Shown: in pieces, positions 10,205 through 21,041 of the stretch | Layout of the letters: each line of letters opens with the position of its first letter | Position numbering within the stretch: position 1 is the first letter of the stretch | NCBI GenBank assembly: GCA_037893245.1 | Contig: JBAIAA010000013.1 | Span: 1,268,651-1,332,650, forward strand | Length of the DNA: 64,000 bases | Source: Crossaster papposus | Taxonomy: Eukaryota; Echinodermata; Asteroidea; Velatida; Solasteridae | Direction of reading: 5' to 3' | Position numbers and translations under genes: made by a program | Notes under the pieces: generated by a model | What the model saw: only the letters and a program-made list of their open reading frames with translations | The model's database searches: none | What the model was told of the DNA's origin: nothing

Positions 10205-10978
10205 GTGAGCGTCATCATCTGTTGTTTTGTCAAATATTGCTTTCAGGTTGTGGCCAATTTGGCTGATTAACGATAAAACAACCAAATTACTATGAAATCC
10301 CCCTGCTTGACTATAAGTAAATAACAGTCTCAAACATCCTGTGAAATCGCGGCACCTGGTGTGCTGTCATTCTCAAAGAAAGTGAAATGTTTGTATTATA
10401 TAGGTGATTCGCAGATATAGCCATCCAAAGTCAAAATATGGAGGGGTGGTCAATTTTAAGATTTTGCGCAATTTGGAAAACCTAAAGTCCTCCTCTACAT
10501 ATTCCCATTTTTTAGGTGCGATAATCGGAAATCTCTTAAATTACACTATTTTGCATAGTGTTTGCGCAGTTTAAGTGTTTGGATTAAAGTCCGTTATTGG
10601 TCTAATTAACGCGGTAATCAAATTAGGTCCTCGTAACTATCTCACAGTCTCGAAATTTGGATATTTTGTTGTTTATGCATTAGTTTCGTATGTGTGGAAA
10701 TCTTCAAAAAAAAAAATGATTAGAACAGAGCTGTTGCTATGCTCAACCAAACCTTACTTGTCCTGTTTTACAATCTTTTGCGTGTTTTGTGGACATTTAA
10801 TCTAAAACAATTTCTGCTTATTAGATTCTTATTTAACCTTTTTTTGTTTTAATTTTTCAAGAAGGACCTTTTAGAAGTATGATAAAGAACTGTTCCATTA
10901 TTTTTTTAATTTTGGTTTCTATCCAAATCATCATTTAAATTGTATTTTTTTCATTTTTCTGATATTGTCGTACAACAG
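10205..10978. other. Intron, no feature recognised
   Basis: AT-rich intron without recognisable coding sequence. Confidence 0.6.
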
Positions 10979-11141
10979 TTTCTACTGCCTGCCAGAGAAT
11001 GAAACAGTCGGGAACCCAGATCTACAGCCAGGCATCACTGACTGCCCTGCTGGTTACTTTTGCACCAATGGCACCGGTCTAGATTGGAGTACCTGCCCAG
11101 CCGGTACATACAGTAACCAGACCAACTTGTACAAACCGTGA
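10979..11141 (+). pseudogene. Cysteine-rich gene exon ending in an in-frame TGA
   Basis: The exon follows CAACAG in phase 2 and reads FYCLPENETV, CPAGYFCTNGTGLDWSTCPAGTYSN, then TNLYKP and TGA at 11,139-11,141. No convincing donor follows. The GTACAT at 11,104 is a possible weak donor that would keep phase 1. The exon end is uncertain. Confidence 0.65.
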
Positions 11142-11288
11142 CTAACATGTCTGTCTAATGTCACCCCTATTAATCCAGTTGAAAGTTTTTTAGTATTCCT
11201 ACTTTTTCTACTTTTTCTTTCTGGCTCCTATTTTTCTCCTATTTTTCGTACTATGTGACCGGTCACTCTCCCCATTATCCACACTTAA

Positions 11289-11480
11289 AGGTATAATACA
11301 CCATTGGTAATTGCTTGAATTATCAGGAATGGGTGGATTTGGGGGAGTTGGTTGTATTTTATAGTAAATATCGTTTAACTGACCTGTCCGAAGTTTTACA
11401 ATCATGGATGCTGAGAAAAGAGCAAGGAAAATGGCGTTCGTTTTCAACCGGCGTTGGACAGTTGTTCTTTTTGTTCTTGT
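11289..11480 (+). mobile_element. MITE family B, truncated copy
   Basis: The copy begins after TTAA with AGGTATAATACACCATTGG and shares about 190 bp with the copies at 32,736-33,095 and 58,717-59,053. The right end is missing. Confidence 0.7.
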
Positions 11481-11504
11481 TCTTGTAATCCTGCAAGTGG
11501 TCTC

Positions 11505-11537
11505 GGTAACTTGAAATAATCCGGCGCGAATTGGTTA
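11505..11537 (+). mobile_element. MITE family A, terminal fragment
   Basis: Only the right terminal repeat remains: AATAATCCGGCGCGAATTGG then TTAA, abutting the truncated MITE B. Confidence 0.6.
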
Positions 11538-11639
11538 AACATGCACATTTTATCTAATATCCACATTTTATAGAGTCTGACATTCACGCTACACAGGATC
11601 ATACTGATCGTTATCTGGATTGTTAAGGCTAAAACAAAC

Positions 11640-11835
11640 GGCCCTAATATATGATTGTATAACTTGTCTCATTTGAAAACTTGAAGTCCAATTGCAATCA
11701 AACTTGGGTCATAGATGCAAAATGGAAACAGCCATGTGGGGGTCACATGCTGAGTGAAAAAGGTCATTGAGGTCAAGTTGTAAAATAGAGATATCGCGAA
11801 AATCATGGTTCGAGAACCGCCTTGTCCCTTTTAAG
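11640..11835. repeat. Dispersed GAGGTCAAG-type repeat
   Basis: It contains AACTTGTCTCATTTGAAAAC, CAAACTTGGGTCATAGATGC and GAGGTCAAGTTGTAAAATAG, as in the 6.2-6.7 kb repeat. Confidence 0.6.
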
Positions 11836-12509
11836 TAACCAATATCAGGCATGAGAATTCCCCGCCGTTCCGCGGTTTCCCGCTTTTTGGAGACCAAAAT
11901 ATGTCCTCTCCGAGTTCAATGTGAATCCGGTTCAAAATTGGGGGGGGTAGAGTTGGTCTAGGGTGATTTTTTATAAAGAGAAATTGTGGAAATATCATTG
12001 CTGCAATGCCCCGAGATTGGCACTTTTAAATGCGCACGCGATTTCACGCAACGATCGGCACACAGCCTGCGGTTAACGTACATGACCATAATGATGATTT
12101 AGCACTCAGCAGCGCTGCATGACATGTACAATAGCGATAAAAAGCTGTCCTGTGGACGTTTTCTAAAGGTTTTTTTCGTCTACGTTCCGGCTTCATGCAA
12201 TTCACCATCCGAACTACACAGTGCGGAGCATTCAAAACGACTAGAAAAAAGACTAGGGGGTGTCGCAATTGAGCAATTAGGAATACCCCTCTCTGGGTGT
12301 GGTCGCTGCATGTGTATGATACTGCAGTGATACATATGTATCGGCAAAGTAAACCTCATGCGATATTGTGACGATCCCCTACATATATACAGCGTTTGGA
12401 AATGCTGTTGCTGATTGAGCGGCCATCGTGTTAACGCTTATTTGTGTACGTGAAGGAAAAACAGTTATAGTAAAATTATCGTGAAATATCGGAGGCATCC
12501 GACTTCAAA

Positions 12510-12845
12510 ATGCCGAGATTTTTGGATAGAAATGAAGAACACTTCATACGGGAGTCGGATAAAGGTGTCAAAGAAAAATGGAAGTGGTCTTGGTTAGAGG
12601 CCGATGTGGATATTAAACTGCCTGGTAAAAGTGGTATTGCCGATAAAGTAAAGTGCAATCTCGGCGAGTTCGCCAAAAAGGTAGATATACCAGGGAAGTC
12701 GATGTGCACGCTTTGCAATAAACTGATCAACTATGGAAATCGCGAGAAAAGTGCACTAAAAGCTCATGTTACCACAGCGGAACATGTAAATCTAGTGAAG
12801 ATAAGAAGGACAAATTATGTCATTTTGATGCAGTTTGTATTGTAG
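12510..12845 (+). CDS. Zinc-finger ORF, probably a transposon-derived (hAT-like) fragment
   Basis: The 111-codon ATG-initiated ORF contains MCTLCNKLINYGNREKSALK followed by a HVTTAEH pair, giving a C-x2-C and H-x4/5-H arrangement like the BED/C2H2-type fingers at the start of hAT-related transposon proteins. The basic, acidic and tryptophan-rich N-terminus is not recognised. No transposase catalytic domain follows in the next 300 bp. Its position in an intron of the cysteine-rich gene suggests a mobile-element remnant. Confidence 0.45.
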   Translation: MPRFLDRNEEHFIRESDKGVKEKWKWSWLEADVDIKLPGKSGIADKVKCNLGEFAKKVDIPGKSMCTLCNKLINYGNREKSALKAHVTTAEHVNLVKIRRTNYVILMQFVL

Positions 12846-13231
12846 TACTTGAGTCTGAGGTGAATCAGAATGATATTGGTTTTTGTTATTGTTTAAAATG
12901 GAAATCCACATCTCAAAATTCTCAAAATCTTCTCAAGAAATAACTCAAGAACTTAACATTTGTATCAATTGGTAACTTGTTATTATATAGTGATACATTT
13001 AGATTCTCAAGTGTCAATTGTGTTTATTTTTGCTGTTTAATAGGGCCTATGGACATTCAGATCTAAAAATTACATTGAAAATTGCTTAAAAATGCTACTT
13101 TTCAGTACCTAAATTGTCAAAATTTTCTAAAGGGGGCCCCGGCCCCCTGAAACCCCCGGCATGCCTCGCCTTTGGCTCAGGCCAAGCCTACAGCTTGATT
13201 GGGTCATTAATAGTGAATCGCTATTTTCCAG

Positions 13232-13537
13232 TTTTTTCTAACACAACCCATTCTCATGCCTGCAATATTGCTCGTGACAACGCGGCCACGTCCTACAGCC
13301 TCCTCTGCGATGATGGCTACTGGTGCGACTCCGGTGTGGACCGAGCCAACCCCAACAACCCCTCGGAGAACAAGACCTACCCGGCCACTTGCCCGATCCT
13401 CGGGGGTCACACTGGGGTCGGCGGGGTGTGCCCGAGGGGCCACCGGTGTCCCCTGGGAACAGTGCTGCCGATTGGCTGCGAGGCTAGGGAGTACCAGGAC
13501 CAGGAGGGACATGGGAGTTGTAAAGTGTGCCCTGAAG
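13232..13537 (+). CDS. Cysteine-rich gene exon, intact
   Basis: The exon runs from acceptor TTTTCCAG to donor GTAAGC, 306 nt, phase 1-1. It reads FSNTTHSHAC, then LLCDDGYWCDSGVDR, CPILGGHTGVGG, CPRGHRCPLGTVLPIGC and SCKVCPEG, without stops. The acceptor is a best guess; the donor is strong. Confidence 0.75.
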
Positions 13538-13621
13538 GTAAGCAGGAATTTAGTTTTGTTTACCCATTAATTTAAAAACTGCTATTAAAGCTCGCAAGGT
13601 TTGGTTAAAAGTAATATACAA

Positions 13622-15124
13622 CATCCCCGGTCCATCCCCGGTCCATCCCCGGTCCATCCCCGGTCCATCCCCGGTCCATCCCCGGTCCATCCCCGGTCCA
13701 TCCCCGGTCCATCCCCGGTCCATCCCCGGTCCATCCCCGGTCCATCCCCGGTCCATCCCCGGTCCATCCCCGGTCCATCCCCGGTCCATCCCCGGTCCAT
13801 CCCCGGTCCATCCCCGGTCCATCCCCGGTCCATCCCCGGTCCATCCCCGGTCCATCCCCGGTCCATCCCCGGTCCATCCCCGGTCCATCCCCGGTCCATC
13901 CCCGGTCCATCCCCGGTCCATCCCCGGTCCATCCCCGGTCCATCCCCGGTCCATCCCCGGTCCATCCCCGGTCCATCCCCGGTCCATCCCCGGTCCATCC
14001 CCGGTCCATCCCCGGTCCATCCCCGGTCCATCCCCGGTCCACCCCCGGTCCACCCCCGGTCCACCCCCGGTCCACCCCCGGTCCACCCCCGGTCCACCCC
14101 CGGTCCACCCCCGGTCCACCCCCGGTCCACCCCCGGTCCACCCCCGGTCCACCCCCGGTCCACCCCCGGTCCACCCCCGGTCCACCCCCGGTCCACCCCC
14201 GGTCCACCCCCGGTCCACCCCCGGTCCACCCCCGGTCCACCCCCGGTCCACCCCCGGTCCACCCCCGGTCCACCCCCGGTCCACCCCCGGTCCACCCCCG
14301 GTACACCCCCGGTCCACCCCCGGTCCACCCCCGGTCCACCCCCGGTCCACCCCCGGTCCACCCCCGGTCCACCCCCGGTCCACCCCCGGTCCACCCCCGG
14401 TCCACCCCCGGTCCACCCCCGGTCCACCCCCGGTCCACCCCCCGGTCCACCCCCCGGTCCACCCCCCGGTCCACCCCCCGGTCCACCCCCGGTCCACACC
14501 CGGTCCACCCCCGGTCCACCCCCGGTCCACCCCCGGTCCACCCCCGGTCCACCCCCGGTCCACCCCCGGTCCACCCCCGGTCCACCCCCGGTCCACCCCC
14601 GGTCCACCCCCGGTCCACCCCCGGTCCACCCCCGGTCCACCCCCGGTCCACCCCCGGTCCACCCCCGGTCCACCCCCGGTCCACCCCCGGTCCATCCCCG
14701 GTCCATCCCCGGTCCATCCCCGGTCCATCCCCGGTCCATCCCCGGTCCATCCCCGGTCCATCCCCGGTCCATCCCCGGTCCATCCCCGGTCCATCCCCGG
14801 TCCATCCCCGGTCCATCCCCGGTCCATCCCCGGTCCATCCCCGGTCCATCCCCGGTCCATCCCCGGTCCATCCCCGGTCCATCCCCGGTCCATCCCCGGT
14901 CCATCCCCGGTCCATCCCCGGTCCATCCCCGGTCCATCCCCGGTCCATCCCCGGTCCATCCCCGGTCCATCCCCGGTCCATCCCCGGTCCATCCCCGGTC
15001 CATCCCCGGTCCATCCCCGGTCCATCCCCGGTCCATCCCCGGTCCATCCCCGGTCCATCCCCGGTCCATCCCCGGTCCATCCCCGGTCCATCCCCGGTCC
15101 ATCCCCGGTCCATCCCCGGTCCAT
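13622..15124. repeat. 11-bp minisatellite with T-C-T block structure
   Basis: The array has about 136 tandem copies of GGTCCATCCCC or its variant GGTCCACCCCC. Copies 13,622-14,040 are T-type (about 38), 14,041-14,693 are C-type (about 59), and 14,694-15,124 are T-type again (about 39). Four consecutive 12-bp units with an extra C lie near 14,436-14,485, and one GGTACACCCCC unit is near 14,300. Because 11 bp carries no stop in several frames, long ORFs on both strands are artefacts. Confidence 0.97.
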
Positions 15125-15158
15125 CACAAGCTTCTCAAATCAACCTAGACTTGTGATT

Positions 15159-15243
15159 TCACTTGTGATTTCACTTGCGATTCACTTGCGATTCACTTGC
15201 GATTCACTTGCGATTCACTTGCGATTCACTTGCGATTCACTTG
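15159..15243. repeat. Short tandem repeat, GATTCACTTGC unit
   Basis: About seven tandem copies of an 11-bp unit follow the minisatellite after 35 bp. It is unrelated in sequence to the larger array but has the same period. Confidence 0.9.
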
Positions 15244-15333
15244 CTATTGAATGAACCTACTTTAGTCAGTTTTTTAGTCAGTCAATAAACAAAAGTTTCT
15301 CTCATTCCAATTTGTTTTTCTTTTTGGCCCCAG

Positions 15334-15550
15334 GCTTTTTCTGCCTGGCCAACTCCACCGACTTCGTTGATAACGTCTGCCCGACGGGCCACTTCTGTCC
15401 CAACGGCACCACAAGGTCCAACGAGTTCCCCTGCCCACCGGGGACTTTCAACGCCCTACCCCAGCAGATTGACGACGTGGCCTGAGTGGTGTGCACAGCT
15501 GGATCATACTGCATGGGCACTGGCAACGACGCGCCTACGTCCAACTGCAG
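15334..15550 (+). pseudogene. Cysteine-rich gene exon with in-frame TGA
   Basis: The 217-nt exon enters in phase 1 and leaves in phase 2 (CCCCAG, GTAGTC). It reads GFFCLANSTDF, CPTGHFCPNGTT, CPPGTFNALPQQIDDVA, then TGA at 15,483-15,485 where related modules often have Trp, then VVCTAGSYCMGTGND. Length is otherwise conserved. Confidence 0.8.
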
Positions 15551-15689
15551 GTAGTCCTGCAGATTCTTAAATATAGGTTGATACATGTTGGCAATTTCAT
15601 TGTTACAGACATTATGCTCAGAGCCTACTAATTGACTTGGCCCATAAATATCCATGAGATGTAATAATAATTCCCTCCTTTTCTCACAG

Positions 15690-15857
15690 CGATGGTTAGT
15701 ATTGCATCCAAGGCACTTCCAGCCCCACCCCAACAGACCCGTCCATCGGAGGTCGGTGCGCCCCAGGAGAGTACTGCCCAGGGGGTATTGAAAAGCCCAT
15801 CCCCTGCGATCCCAGGTACTACTGTGAGAGGGCGGGGCTGGCCGTGCCTTACCTTGA
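15690..15857 (+). pseudogene. Cysteine-rich gene exon with TAG and lost 3' end
   Basis: The exon enters in phase 2 after CTCACAG. TAG occurs at 15,697-15,699, directly before YCIQGTSS. The frame then runs CAPGEYCPGG, CDPRYYCERAGL, PYLEC and stops dead where a 5'-truncated MITE A copy begins. No donor is visible, so a deletion removed the exon end together with the MITE start. Confidence 0.75.
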
Positions 15858-15990
15858 ATGCTCGCATTTCCGGCCATGCTTGCTGCTGACATACATTTCC
15901 GAACTTAAACTTAGCGTGTTTATGCGTCATCCGTTTAAAATTTTGGAAATTTTTTGCGTTTATATACGTCATCCAGCGCGAACTGGTTAA
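15858..15990 (-). mobile_element. MITE family A, truncated copy
   Basis: The end reads CAGCGCGAACTGGTTAA and the body matches 61,680-61,798. The other terminus is missing and is replaced by exon sequence. Confidence 0.8.
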
Positions 15991-16181
15991 AGAGAATAAT
16001 ACAAAATGAATATACACAATTGCATTTCTTTTTGGTAGGTTTTTGAAGGGGATTTTTTTTTTTTGGTGTGAAGTTGTTATTTTGCTTACTCTACAAAAGT
16101 TATTTACTTTCGAAAGAGACGAACAAAAAAATGAACCCATGTTTAGTTGTAGGACAAGTAATTTGCAAAATTTTTAATCAG

Positions 16182-16486
16182 GGGCGGATGCAGGAATTTA
16201 GGAATGTGGGGGTCCTAGCCATGGACGGGGTGTGTGTGGGCCTCTCCCAAAAAATTGTTTTTACAGTAGAAGCTCTGAGGTGCATTCCTGGACATCCTGC
16301 CTATTTTTCTTATATATTTTGATCATTTTGATCTATTGGGAATCCTTTACAAAAAGTATAACGCTGCTCTTTTGCTCTGATATGAAAATACATTAAAAAC
16401 CAAAAAAAAAATAATAAAAAAAATAATCAAGTCTAAAAATGTGGGGGTCCGGACCCCAGGACCCCTCCCCTGTATCCGCACCTGTT
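16182..16486. mobile_element. hAT-like MITE
   Basis: Terminal repeats CAGGGGCGGATGCAGGAATT and its inverted counterpart ending TGTATCCGCACCTG enclose about 305 bp without coding capacity. CAGGGGCGGATCC-type ends are common in hAT-related elements. The imperfect flanks share TTAAT. Confidence 0.65.
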
Positions 16487-16558
16487 AATTCGTTTCGGAT
16501 TCACAATAATTAGGTTATCAGAAGGTTGACTGGTTCCCGCCTCCATCAGAATCGATAA

Positions 16559-17977
16559 CAGGGGCGGATACAGGATTTGTCCAAGGGGGGGGTTTGATGA
16601 ATACCTTTTTACTGTCTAAGCGGAGCGCCACCATGGGTTGGCGCGCAGCGCACCCGACAATTGTTGCTTTAAAAACCCTCCAGATGGCCGTAAATGGCAC
16701 TTCCCGATTGTTCTAAGCTTCATGTACCCAGGTTGTCCTGGGAAGGTGTCTTAGGAAAATTTTGTTCCCTGGACGTGGCTTAGATGCAAAAAACAATACT
16801 TTTTTCAAACTTTAATTTTTATTCATGTCATGCCTCTATGATCGGTATCGTAATAAATGTTCAACAACATAACATTCATTCAACATGCATGCTCAAGGTC
16901 ATGCTGCACCAGTCATTTGTCCATACTCTCAAATAATACTGAGTTGCAAAAGAGGCGCCTTGGGTTGGCCCTTGTGAACTGCCTCACTATGTCCTGGGTG
17001 TTAATTTGCCTCGTCTCTTTATAGTGAATGGCCATCATGGTGAGTCCTCATAATCTTTTGGTGGCACGTTTTCACACGTCTCAGAGCGGAGAAGGATCGC
17101 TCTGCCTCACATGACCCAACAGGGGAAGTACACCCCACAATAATGAGTTCTCTGATATTGGGGAAGAGGTCCGCATCAGCATGTGTTAGAGATTCGACCA
17201 AGTCTTGTAATAGCTGTTGTCCCTTCTGCTGTTTCTGATCCTGCCAGACGTTTCTCCACCGTCTGAGTTCTCTCTGAAATGAAACAATTATAATCCTTTC
17301 ATATAATATAGTAAATTTTGTGGAGCCTCTACCCAATAATTGGCGAACATACAATTTGCAATCAAAATTGAATTTCAAATCATTACATCATAATGGTACT
17401 TACTCTGAGAGCATCAGGATATGGTAAGTCTTTGTCCTAAAAGTGAAGCTTGTCCAAAAGTGCATTCAAGTTGTCGTCGGACAGGGTGGCAATCACTAAG
17501 GGCAACAGTGACATGACGGACTTCATCCTCTGACTGTCCTCTAAAAATCTAGCATATACACTAATAATCTGTTTCATTTAGTTCCTGACTGGTATCAGCG
17601 ATGTACCGGTACCTTTATCTTCGTCTCTGGAATACAATAGTGCAATAATGAATGCAAGAGTGCAGCAGACACAAGCACTCTACAGGGCTGGGGACGGGGC
17701 AAAACACCAAAACCACCGAAACACACACACAATCCGAGCAGCAGTAAAATACCGAAATGGCAATGCACAAACTAGCATATTAACACACCATACGACTAAC
17801 CACAACAGGCCAGCAAACACCGCACGAAGCAACAACAAAGCATACCACAGACAAACATTGACTGAAACATTGGGGGTCCAAAGAGAATAGCCTATGCAAA
17901 TGATTTAAAAAAAACCAGAAAACTCAAGGGGGGGGGTTTAAACCCCCAAACCCCCCCCCCCCCTGGATCCGCCACTG
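16559..17977. mobile_element. hAT-like transposon remnant
   Basis: The left end CAGGGGCGGATACAGGATTT and right end CCTGGATCCGCCACTG are inverted repeats enclosing 1.4 kb. Inside, on the minus strand, lies the C-terminus of a hAT transposase. A clear target-site duplication was not found, and most of the transposase is missing. Confidence 0.75.
17019..17378 (-). pseudogene. hAT transposase C-terminal dimerisation domain fragment
   Basis: The 119-codon frame contains LFPNIRELIIVGCTSPVG and SCEAERSFSALRRVKT, the hallmark of the hAT-family C-terminal dimerisation domain found in ZMYM1-like and PRKRIR-like proteins. The N-terminal zinc finger and the catalytic DDE core are absent. It is enclosed by the hAT-type terminal repeats at 16,559 and 17,977, so it belongs to that element rather than to a host gene. 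Confidence 0.8.
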
Positions 17978-18109
17978 GATAGCACAGGGAGCAAGAAACC
18001 ATTCTACACATACTTTTCTTTACTTCCATCAGATAGTGTTATTTTTTAGATAATTTCTCTTTTTGGGTCACATAAACAAACTTTTAGGGACACTAACCAG
18101 TCCTAAATT

Positions 18110-18240
18110 CTGTATGTCTGTACATCCGTATACTATGACCGTTTGTACTTGTATGAGTTTCTGGGGTCAAAGGCCATGTAGGGGTCATTATAGGTCATTA
18201 GAGGTCATTGTTTGTATGTATGTATGTTAAAGTTTCCGGT
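18110..18240. repeat. Dispersed GGGGTCAAAGG-type repeat fragment
   Basis: It has TGTCTGTACATCCGTATAC and GGGGTCATTATAGGTCATTA, related to the 6.2-kb repeat. Confidence 0.5.
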
Positions 18241-18406
18241 TATGTCTCGGAATCAAATGTATAACTTCTACATGCTTTCATGACTTTTGATAACATTTGG
18301 ATGCAGTGACCGTTGTGGGATAATTGGAGGTCATCATTGAAACAGGTGACACTCACAGCACTCACGATCCGAGGATCACTTGTTTTCTGTATTAATCTTA
18401 ATTTAG

Positions 18407-18932
18407 TTTTTACTGCACCTTGGAGGCATCTGTCAGCAACCCCACCAACAACGTGACGGGCAACGTCTGTCCCCGGGGCCACTACTGCCCTGTGGGTTCC
18501 TGGGAGCCCGCCCCTTGCCCAATTAGCTACTACCTCGACGCCACCGAACAAAGCGCTAACACCAGCTGCCAGATCTGCACCAAGGGGATGTACTGCCATT
18601 GTGAGGGTCTTCCCACCTCTACGTGTTTCTGCCAGAGGGGCTACTACTGCCCTGTTGGTCAGATTACGGCCACCCCGGCCGACCACACCTGCCCCCAGGG
18701 TCACTTCTGTGGAGAGGGATATGGCGATCCGGAGCCCTGCCCGTCCGGCACCTACCAGGACAGAGTGGGACTGCAAGACCTGCCCTGCTGGGCATTACTG
18801 TAATGCCACCGTCGGGCCCGTGGTGTGGTACGGATCATACGTCTGCCCAAGTGGGTATTACTGCCTGAATGGGACAACGTACGCAGAGGAGTTTGCCTGC
18901 CCGTACGGAACATTCAACAACCTGACAACCAG
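18407..18932 (+). pseudogene. Cysteine-rich gene long exon with one frameshift
   Basis: The exon follows AATTTAG in phase 2 and ends AG/GTGGGG in phase 2. It encodes about four modules: FYCTLEAS, CPRGHYCPVGSW, CTKGMYCHCEGL, CQRGYYCPVGQI, CPQGHFCGEGYGD, CPSGTYQDR. After a shift near 18,760 it continues DCKTCPAGHYCN, CPSGYYCLNG and CPYGTFNNLTT. The 526-nt length is one base over frame, agreeing with a single insertion. Confidence 0.8.
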
Positions 18933-19020
18933 GTGGGGTTAAACATGCAAACTCTTTGAGCATTTATCAAATTCGTTGCAAAGTCAACTCGGAACTCATG
19001 GTCTCATGTCAAGTCACAAT

Positions 19021-19199
19021 CAGTGCTGTGGTCTAGTTGTCTGGAGCATTGAAATTGCAGTCTGTAGGTAAAGCTGCAGGTTGTAGGTTCGAGTCCAGCC
19101 TAGGACTACGGTGTGTGTGCCCTTGTACAAGGGACCTTGTCACTCATTGCTTCTCTCCACCCAAGAGTAAATGGGTACCAGTTCACGTCAAATGAGGTG
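19021..19199 (+). mobile_element. tRNA-derived SINE, 5' part
   Basis: TGCTGTGGTCTAGTTG and GTAGGTTCGAGTCCAGCC resemble RNA polymerase III A and B boxes. The SINE-family phrase TTGCTTCTCTCCACCC and AGTAAATGGGTACC follow. It is cut short by a MITE A copy. Confidence 0.7.
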
Positions 19200-19373
19200 T
19201 ATATACGTAAAGTTTTTCCGGAATTCAAAACGATTCACGGATAAACGCAACACAAGGAAGGCTGTAAATATCTGTCCGCAACCAGATCGCAGTGAGCGAG
19301 GCTAGAAATATCAGGGTTTCACCCATATGCCGGGTCCTGTCAACGTCAGAATAATCCTGCGCGAACTGGTTAA
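19200..19373 (+). mobile_element. MITE family A, partial copy
   Basis: The segment matches the 46,888-47,120 copy and ends AATCCTGCGCGAACTGGTTAA. The left terminus is lost. Confidence 0.7.
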
Positions 19374-19429
19374 CTTTTCGACAGTCTGTATTATACACAA
19401 ACAAACAAAGTACATATTTATTAAGCATC

Positions 19430-19865
19430 AGACAGGTGCTCAAAGCTAATTGGGCCCATGAAACATTCCAAATACCATCTCAGCTCCCAGGTGAGTATAA
19501 AGCTCCATGCTGCCATTTTGGCCCAAAGCAGCAATCACTATATTTGCCCTCACAGGTACCTATTTACTCCTGGAAGGGGAGAAATAATGAGTGGCAAAGT
19601 GCCTTGCCTATAGGGCACACACAAACACCCCCCACCCCACATCTTTTCTATATATAACCCTAACCCGTTTTTCCTCTAGCGCTCTTTTTCGGAAACTGAA
19701 AAACGGATTGTGGACGTGTGCAGGTCCACACACCGTAACCTCTTCCCGCATCGTGTGGACCTATATTGTTCGGAGGTCCACAGTGCGTATGCAAGACTAG
19801 CTCTCCCCCCAGGCTGGACTCGAACCTACAACCACGAGGCCACGGCACTTGATATTTGTTGTTAG
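19430..19865 (-). mobile_element. tRNA-derived SINE, reverse orientation, interrupted
   Basis: In reverse complement, a GGTTCGAGTCC-type B box (19,805-19,830), GGGTACC/ACCTATTTACTCC and GGGCCCATGAAACATTCC match the SINE at 60,717. The block at 19,690-19,800, with GGTCCACA repeats, is extra and unassigned. Confidence 0.6.
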
Positions 19866-19960
19866 TTATAAACATTCTATATGCCAATAAATAATTGCCA
19901 ATCGAGTTTGCAGGATAATACGTTCAGGAAACGTGTGTCATTTTTTTAAAACCATACTAG

Positions 19961-20098
19961 GCTTGATGAGTCAAGGTGACTGCACCTCATGTCTGCCTGG
20001 GATGGCATGCGACGAGTCTGGCTTGGTCTATCCCGTCGGGCCCTGCGAGGCTGGGTACTACTGCAGGAAAGGTGCCAACATTACCACGCCCATGGATG
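19961..20098 (+). pseudogene. Cysteine-rich gene exon, frame mismatch at 5' end
   Basis: The exon follows ATACTAG and ends at GTATGA. The frame GDCTSCLPGMACDESGL, GPCEAGYYCRKGAN is clean, but the preceding exon leaves in phase 2, which would give a stop after six codons. One indel near 19,972 or a different acceptor is needed. Confidence 0.65.
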
Positions 20099-20678
20099 GT
20101 ATGAATACTCTCATATAATATTGGATTTTGGGGCGGGGGATATAAGAATATACTACAGCAAATATCTACAAAATCAAAGAATAGAAATTATAAATCAGCA
20201 CATTCCACGTAGTTACAAAGTGTAAGGCTGCGTCTGAATTTCTTGGCTACTGTTTAGGTCTACAACAATTACGCGTGAGCAGGCTTACAATAGATGTAGC
20301 CGTAGTTCTGTAAGCCTGTAAGTTCTGTAAGCCAGAAATAACCTGAGATGATGTTACTACATTCAAACACCCCTAATTCATTATACATCGATTGGATGAG
20401 GGCTTTGCATAATTACCCCAATTCATTGTTTTGGTTTTAAGTCAAAATTTGCCAAATTTGGTTAAATAACGAACAGCATATAAATACTCAAGTTGGGAAT
20501 TTTCTCTTTGTTTTGTTACGCTCACTTTCTATTTGCATGTTTTTATTATTCATTTATTCATAGAAGTGACTAAATAATCAATATCCTGATGGTTACTGAG
20601 GACTGTTTTCTCAGATGAACCCGTGCATTATTTATCGTGCATTATTCAATATTTATAAGTTATTCCTGATTTCACCAG

Positions 20679-20829
20679 GCCTCCTGAACGATGAGTGCCC
20701 TGCTGGTTACTACTGCATGGCGGGCAACGTGGAACCAGACGCCTGCCCAGAGGTTCAGCCCGGTCACCAGGCTGAAGATGGTTGAGGAGTGCCTCAGTTG
20801 CACGGCCGGTAACTTCTGCAATTCAACAG
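20679..20829 (+). pseudogene. Cysteine-rich gene exon with frameshift
   Basis: Splice sites are CACCAG and GTGAGA. It reads GLLNDECPAGYYCMAGNVE, DACPE, then the remaining module (FSPVTRLKMVEECLSC, CTAGNFCNST) lies in another frame. The break is at 20,745-20,755. The last exon phase matches the exon at 47,288, so the 26.5-kb region between is one intron. Confidence 0.75.
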
Positions 20830-21041
20830 GTGAGAAAGCTAGTCAGATGTTCGGTGGATGGTCCCGTATTTGGATGTTTGGTTTATCCGGCCCAGAGTCA
20901 AAGGGTATGCAGAAAGGGGTCAAGCCACCGTAGACCATTATTTTGTTGATTGGGCATTTCTATCGTTTGACGCAGCAAAAGTACCCAAAATTTAAAGACA
21001 GGTCCTTGACAACTAAACCTGATGAATTGTTATCTCTGTGA

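Noticed and set aside
13550..15148. Long proline/glycine-rich open frames of about 500 codons on both strands
   Set aside because: They are frame-preserving readings of an 11-bp minisatellite, open in several frames at once, without start or splice context.
20830..21041. Polinton left terminal inverted repeat
   Set aside because: No inverted match was found in 46,650-46,890, so the terminus was not called.
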